Of a stretch of 9,284 bases of DNA, positions 6,396-9,284 are shown in pieces. Under the pieces are notes generated by a model that did no database searches, was not told the DNA's origin, and was given only the letters and a program-made list of their open reading frames with translations. Source of the stretch: Alphaproteobacteria bacterium (lineage in GTDB: Bacteria > Pseudomonadota > Alphaproteobacteria > UBA828); assembly GCA_029937205.1 (NCBI GenBank), contig JAPYQV010000077.1, forward strand, positions 1-9,284. Direction: 5' to 3'. The number at the start of each line of letters is the position of its first letter. The stretch's first letter is position 1. The translations under genes were made by a program, and so were the position numbers.

Positions 6396-6794
6396 ATGAA
6401 CGCGCGCGGGGATCAGCCGCCGACAATCGGTGATATGGAAGAAATCGCCGCGCGCGCGTTCGAGACAATTCCGGAAACGCTCCGCAAGCACGTCACCGAC
6501 GTGCGCATCGTGGTCGAGGAATTTCCCAGCGCCGAAGTGATGCGCGAGATGGCGCTTGAATCGCCGTTCGATCTCCTTGGCCTCTATGAGGGCGTGCCGA
6601 TCGGCGACAGAAGTGTCAGCGACGTGCGCCAGGATATCGACATGATCTTTCTCTACCGCCGGCCGCTGTTGGATTATTGGGTCGAGAATAACGAGCGCCT
6701 CGAGGATGTGGTGCGCCATGTGCTGATCCACGAGATCGGCCATCATTTCGGCTTTTCCGACGATGATATGGAACATATCGAAGAGGCCGGCTAG
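6396..6794 (+). CDS. Small zincin-like metallopeptidase (PF06262-type family)
   Basis: A 132-residue soluble protein without a signal peptide or membrane segment. Near its C-terminus it carries HEIGHHFGFSD (residues 112-122), that is HExxHxxGxxD: His112, His116 and probably Asp122 would bind zinc and Glu113 would be the general base. The length and the 'RRPLLDYW' plus 'VRHVLIHEIGHHFGFSDDDM' layout match the small bacterial zincin family often annotated as 'metallopeptidase family protein'. Its physiological substrate is, as far as I know, unestablished. No clear Shine-Dalgarno sequence is visible; the gene starts 7 nt after the SDR stop, suggesting coupling to it. An alternative start is Met14. 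Its TAG lies in the CTAG shared with the opposing thpR gene. Confidence 0.85.
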   Translation: MNARGDQPPTIGDMEEIAARAFETIPETLRKHVTDVRIVVEEFPSAEVMREMALESPFDLLGLYEGVPIGDRSVSDVRQDIDMIFLYRRPLLDYWVENNERLEDVVRHVLIHEIGHHFGFSDDDMEHIEEAG

Positions 6795-7351
6795 GCATTA
6801 ATCTCCGCCATATCGAACAGCGGATAACTCGCCTCGATACGGTGCAATGCGCCGTCCGGACGCAAGCGGCTCGAATAGAGATGAAACTCGGTGACCGGGA
6901 ACGGCGCGCTCTGAAACAGCGCGTGATGGCCCAGAAACTCGGCCACTTGCACCGCCGGCGCGGCGCGCTTGAAACGGGCGAGCGTAATATGTGGCGCGAA
7001 TTTCCGGTGCTCGGGCGCGAGACCCAGCGCCGTCAGCCCGGCGGCCACTTGGTCGCGCAATCGGTTTAACATCGGATTCGCCTCAATTCCGGCCCACAGG
7101 ATCTTGGCCGGGCCGCGCGGCGGAAAATAGCCGACGCCTTTCAGGGCAAGGTCGAAGGCCGGTGCTTCGATCTCGGCCAGGGCGAACTCCAGGTCACGCA
7201 ACAGGCCGTCATCGGCATCGCCGATGAAGCGAAGGGTTAGGTGAAAATGCGAGACATCCGCCCATTTTGCCCCGCTCACGCCCTGGCATAGGCCAGTTAG
7301 GCCCTGGGTGACGGCCGGCGGCATGTCGATGGCGACAAAGAGGCGCTGCAT
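6791..7351 (-). CDS. thpR: RNA 2',3'-cyclic phosphodiesterase ThpR (LigT / 2H phosphoesterase family)
   Basis: A 186-residue cytoplasmic protein of the 2H phosphoesterase superfamily. Two HxTx motifs are visible: H-L-T-L at residue 37 (after 'DVSHF') and H-I-T-L at residue 121 (in 'KFAPHITLARF'); these are the paired catalytic histidines. The start 'MQRLFVAIDMP' and the tail 'EFHLYSSRLRPDGALH...Y' are typical of the family. It hydrolyses 2',3'-cyclic phosphate RNA ends to 2'-phosphates, and historically was named 2'-5' RNA ligase; its natural role is unclear. I chose the ATG at 7349-7351 because AGGA lies 8 nt upstream; an ATG at 7358-7360 would add three residues with only a poor ribosome-binding site. 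It converges on the zincin gene with a 4-nt overlap. Confidence 0.92.
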   Translation of the reverse strand: MQRLFVAIDMPPAVTQGLTGLCQGVSGAKWADVSHFHLTLRFIGDADDGLLRDLEFALAEIEAPAFDLALKGVGYFPPRGPAKILWAGIEANPMLNRLRDQVAAGLTALGLAPEHRKFAPHITLARFKRAAPAVQVAEFLGHHALFQSAPFPVTEFHLYSSRLRPDGALHRIEASYPLFDMAEINA

Positions 7352-7378
7352 ACGGCCCATCCTAGCGCTGATTTACTG

Positions 7379-7390
7379 CCGGTTGACCGG
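7379..7390. repeat. Short inverted repeat CCGGT-TG-ACCGG
   Basis: A perfect 5-bp inverted repeat with a 2-nt spacer lies between the divergent thpR and Bax inhibitor-1 family genes, about 20 nt upstream of the -35 of the latter. It could be a small operator, but such a short palindrome may be chance in GC-rich DNA. Confidence 0.25.
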
Positions 7391-7408
7391 TATACATGAT
7401 CTGAAATG

Positions 7409-7437
7409 TTGAAAATATGCGGATTTAGGCTTATATA
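7409..7437 (+). promoter_or_regulatory. sigma70-type promoter of the Bax inhibitor-1 family gene
   Basis: TTGAAA (7409-7414) and TATATA (7432-7437) are separated by exactly 17 nt, near-consensus hexamers in an AT-rich pocket that stands out from the GC-rich surroundings. Transcription would start near 7444, about 34 nt before the chosen ATG. Confidence 0.7.
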
Positions 7438-7477
7438 ACGCTCAGGAAATCCAAAAATTGAGATGAGGACATATTCC

Positions 7478-8191
7478 ATGGCCACTGGCTCGGAACGCCG
7501 CAACTTCGGTACCACACTGACACAGACTCAGGTCGATGAAGGTCTGCGCAGCTATATGCTGCGGGTTTACAATTATATGGGCTCGGGCCTCGCGCTCACC
7601 GGCATCGTCGCTTACGTCGTTGCCCATACCAGCCTCTATCAGGTGCTGTTCAGCTCGGGTATCGGCTTTATCATCATGTTCGCGCCGCTCGGAATCATCT
7701 TTTTCATGGGCTCCAAGATTAAAACCATGAAGCCGAGCACAGCACAGACCCTGTTCTGGGTGTTTTCCATCCTGATGGGTGCGTCGCTGTCCTATGTGTT
7801 TCTCACCTATACGGCGACCAGCATCGTGCGCGTGTTCTTCATCACCGCCGCCACCTTCGGCACCATGAGCCTTTACGGCTATACCACCAAGCGCTCCCTG
7901 GCGCGCTGGCGGTCCTTTCTCATTATGGGGCTGATCGGTGTGGTCATCGCCATGGTGGTGAACATGTTCATGCAGTCCTCAATGCTGCAATTTATTATCT
8001 CCATCGTCGGCGTCTTGGTGTTTACCGGCCTCACCGCCTATGACACCCAGCGCATCAAGCAAAGCTATGTGGAGAGCGACAGCAGAGACGTGATGACCAA
8101 GAAAGCCATCATGGGCGCGATTTCGCTCTATTTGAACTTCCTCAATATGTTCATGCTGCTGTTGATGCTGTTCGGCGGCGGACGCGACTAA
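7478..8191 (+). CDS. Bax inhibitor-1 / YccA family integral membrane protein
   Basis: A 237-residue inner-membrane protein with about seven hydrophobic helices (roughly residues 33-50, 61-78, 89-110, 115-135, 146-164, 168-188 and 209-234). Family signatures are 'GLRSYMLRVYNYMGSGLALT' near the N-terminus, 'FGTMSLYGYTTKRSLARW' in the middle and 'TAYDTQRIK' before the last helix. Relatives include E. coli YccA, an FtsH modulator, and BsYetJ, a pH-sensitive calcium leak channel; which role applies is not visible. I chose the ATG at 7478 because GAGGA (7465-7469) lies 8 nt upstream and the product begins 'MATGSERRNF'. The ATG at 7463 would add five residues and overlaps that Shine-Dalgarno sequence. 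The gene has its own promoter and a strong terminator, so it is probably monocistronic. Confidence 0.92.
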   Translation: MATGSERRNFGTTLTQTQVDEGLRSYMLRVYNYMGSGLALTGIVAYVVAHTSLYQVLFSSGIGFIIMFAPLGIIFFMGSKIKTMKPSTAQTLFWVFSILMGASLSYVFLTYTATSIVRVFFITAATFGTMSLYGYTTKRSLARWRSFLIMGLIGVVIAMVVNMFMQSSMLQFIISIVGVLVFTGLTAYDTQRIKQSYVESDSRDVMTKKAIMGAISLYLNFLNMFMLLLMLFGGGRD

Positions 8192-8220
8192 CGGACCGGA
8201 CCATCAGTCCCTTGAGACCA

Positions 8221-8252
8221 AAACACCCGGCCTGTGTGCCGGGTGTTTTTTT
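8221..8252 (+). terminator. Strong intrinsic (Rho-independent) terminator
   Basis: A perfect 11-bp stem (AAACACCCGGC, 8221-8231, with GCCGGGTGTTT, 8238-8248) encloses a 6-nt loop and runs into a T7 tract (8246-8252). It begins 29 nt after the Bax inhibitor-1 family stop codon and ends only 15 nt before the hydrolase ATG. Confidence 0.93.
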
Positions 8253-8267
8253 AGCGGCAAAGCCCCT

Positions 8268-9089
8268 ATGAACGAATGGCTGTGGCGTGGCATTGCGGCG
8301 GGGACGGGCGCCTATGGATTGCTGCTTGGCGGCGCCTTCGCCGGCCAGCGCCATCTCATGTATTTTCCCGATTCCCACCGTCCGACACCAGATGACAGCG
8401 GCGTGCCGGAGATGGCGGTGGTATCGCTTCATACGGATGACGGCCTTGACCTGCTGGCCTGGCACCGCCCGCCGACCGACACCGCCCTTCCCACCCTGGT
8501 TTATTTTCACGGCAATGCCGGCCATATCGGCATGCGCGCCGACAAGGTGCGGCCCTATCTCGATGCCGGTTTCGGCGTGCTGTTGACCACATGGCGGAGC
8601 TATAGCGGCAATCCCGGAAAGCCGAGCGAGGACGGCCTCTATAAAGATGGCCGCGCTGCCCTGAGCTTTCTGCACAAGGCCGGCATCGCGCCCGGCGATA
8701 CCGTGCTGTACGGCGAATCCCTCGGCACCGGCGTCGCCGTGCATTTAGCGGTCGAACAAACGCCGGCCGCAGTGGTGTTGGAAGCACCGTTTAGTTCGAT
8801 CGCCGATGTCGCTCAGGCCCGCATGCCGTTGCTGCCGGTGAAGAATTTGCTGCTCGACCGCTTCGATTCGAAAGCCAAAATCGCCAATGTCGGCGTACCG
8901 CTTCTGATCGTGCATGGCGCGCGTGATGGTACCATCCCGATCCGCTTCGGCGAAAAGCTGTTCGCCGCGGCGCTGCACCCGAAGAAGATGCAAATTTATC
9001 CCGAGGCCGGGCATAACGATCTTTACGATCACGGCATGGGCGGCTTGACCGTCGAATTCCTGCGGGCATCCCTGCCGCCCTTCAAATAG
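8268..9089 (+). CDS. Membrane-anchored alpha/beta hydrolase (Bem46/ABHD13-like)
   Basis: A 273-residue serine hydrolase with an N-terminal hydrophobic helix (about residues 7-27), probably an uncleaved anchor or signal, followed by an alpha/beta-hydrolase fold. 'VYFHGNAGH' has the oxyanion HGN (residues 81-83). The nucleophile is Ser151 in GESLG, with Asp220 in 'HGARDGTIP' and His249 in 'EAGHNDLYD' completing the triad. 'NPGKPSEDGLYKD' is typical of the Bem46/ABHD13/ABHD17 branch; the usual R-G-Y before it is RSY here. Substrates are unknown; lipid ester or acyl-protein hydrolysis is plausible from relatives. The ATG is only 15 nt after the strong terminator and has no clear Shine-Dalgarno sequence or promoter, so its expression signal is unclear; low-level read-through is possible. 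Confidence 0.87.
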   Translation: MNEWLWRGIAAGTGAYGLLLGGAFAGQRHLMYFPDSHRPTPDDSGVPEMAVVSLHTDDGLDLLAWHRPPTDTALPTLVYFHGNAGHIGMRADKVRPYLDAGFGVLLTTWRSYSGNPGKPSEDGLYKDGRAALSFLHKAGIAPGDTVLYGESLGTGVAVHLAVEQTPAAVVLEAPFSSIADVAQARMPLLPVKNLLLDRFDSKAKIANVGVPLLIVHGARDGTIPIRFGEKLFAAALHPKKMQIYPEAGHNDLYDHGMGGLTVEFLRASLPPFK

Positions 9090-9165
9090 GGTGCCCAGGC
9101 ACTGTCCGGCGGGGGTATACTCGCTCTCCGTCGACCCACCAGCCATTGGTTCCTCATAGGCCTCC

Positions 9166-9273
9166 ATGATCATTAGCTGCCCCTCCTGCGGAACGCGCTT
9201 TAAGCTCGATCCAAAAGCGCTTGGACGCGCGGGGCGCAAGGTGCGCTGCGCTCCGCACCCCACATCTCGTTAA
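9166..9273 (+). CDS. MJ0042-type zinc-finger protein, shortened 35-residue ORF
   Basis: The ORF begins 'MIISCPSCGTRFKLDPKALG' and continues RAGRKVRCAPHPTSR to a TAA at 9271-9273. The first CxxC (Cys5, Cys8) and the 19-residue spacing to Cys28 match the MJ0042 zinc-finger domain, common at the N-terminus of alphaproteobacterial proteins that go on to a linker, a membrane helix and often a DUF3426 domain. The expected second CxxC and following H-V-W are absent: the sequence reads C28-A-P-H31 and stops. Either an indel just after Cys28 (9247-9249) truncates the gene, or this is a tiny CxxC/CxxH zinc protein. The window ends 11 nt later, so the usual downstream part cannot be checked. AGG at 9158-9160 is a weak ribosome site. 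Confidence 0.55.
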   Translation: MIISCPSCGTRFKLDPKALGRAGRKVRCAPHPTSR

Positions 9274-9284
9274 ATATGTCTAAT

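Noticed and set aside
9091..9102. Terminator at GTGCC-CA-GGCAC after the hydrolase
   Set aside because: The 2-nt loop is too tight for a hairpin of this stem and no T-tract follows.
8745..9263. 172-codon minus-strand open frame at the right end
   Set aside because: Overlaps the catalytic Asp and His region of the hydrolase and the zinc-finger start; low-complexity composition of an antisense shadow.
1..9284. Defence island, secondary-metabolite cluster or mobile element
   Set aside because: All genes belong to housekeeping or stress families; there are no integrases, transposases, long terminal repeats, CRISPR-type spaced repeats or toxin-antitoxin signatures.

Overview
The window looks like GC-rich, gene-dense chromosome of an alphaproteobacterium, probably Rhodospirillales-like. 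The signs are an Hsp20 gene coupled to a small DUF1150-type gene, a ROSE-like leader upstream of the Hsp20, a long FadE-type acyl-CoA dehydrogenase next to a FadB-like gene, and the start of an MJ0042-type zinc-finger gene. I see no mobile element, CRISPR array, tRNA, rRNA or phage gene. No gene-free stretch exceeds 300 bases; the longest gap is about 190 bases, at 2687-2873.

Positions 1-1997 (+) hold the 3' end of a FadB-like 3-hydroxyacyl-CoA dehydrogenase followed by a complete long acyl-CoA dehydrogenase, a fatty-acid beta-oxidation pair. Convergent to it, 2000-2828 (-) is a compact heat-shock unit: a sigma32-like promoter, a leader of about 109 nt ending in a hairpin that buries the Shine-Dalgarno sequence (ROSE-like), hsp20, and an ATGA-coupled DUF1150-type gene that is frameshifted in this sequence.

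Divergent from hsp20, 2874-5562 (+) has a secreted protein with a peptidoglycan-binding domain and a long alpha-helical repeat region, overlapping by 11 nt a DMT/EamA membrane transporter. 5624-6794 (+) has an HSD10-like short-chain dehydrogenase and a small zincin metallopeptidase. ThpR (RNA 2',3'-cyclic phosphodiesterase family) faces the zincin gene and shares a CTAG stop-codon overlap with it. 7409-8252 (+) is a self-contained unit with a good sigma70 promoter, a Bax inhibitor-1 family protein and a strong intrinsic terminator. A membrane-anchored alpha/beta hydrolase and a shortened MJ0042 zinc-finger ORF close the window.

Most of this is ordinary housekeeping sequence. The parts most worth a second look are the candidate RNA thermometer with its heat-shock promoter, the frameshifted DUF1150 gene, the repeated start-codon region of the transporter, the secreted repeat protein, and the broken zinc finger at the right edge. 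I see no convincing evidence of an undescribed multi-gene system.
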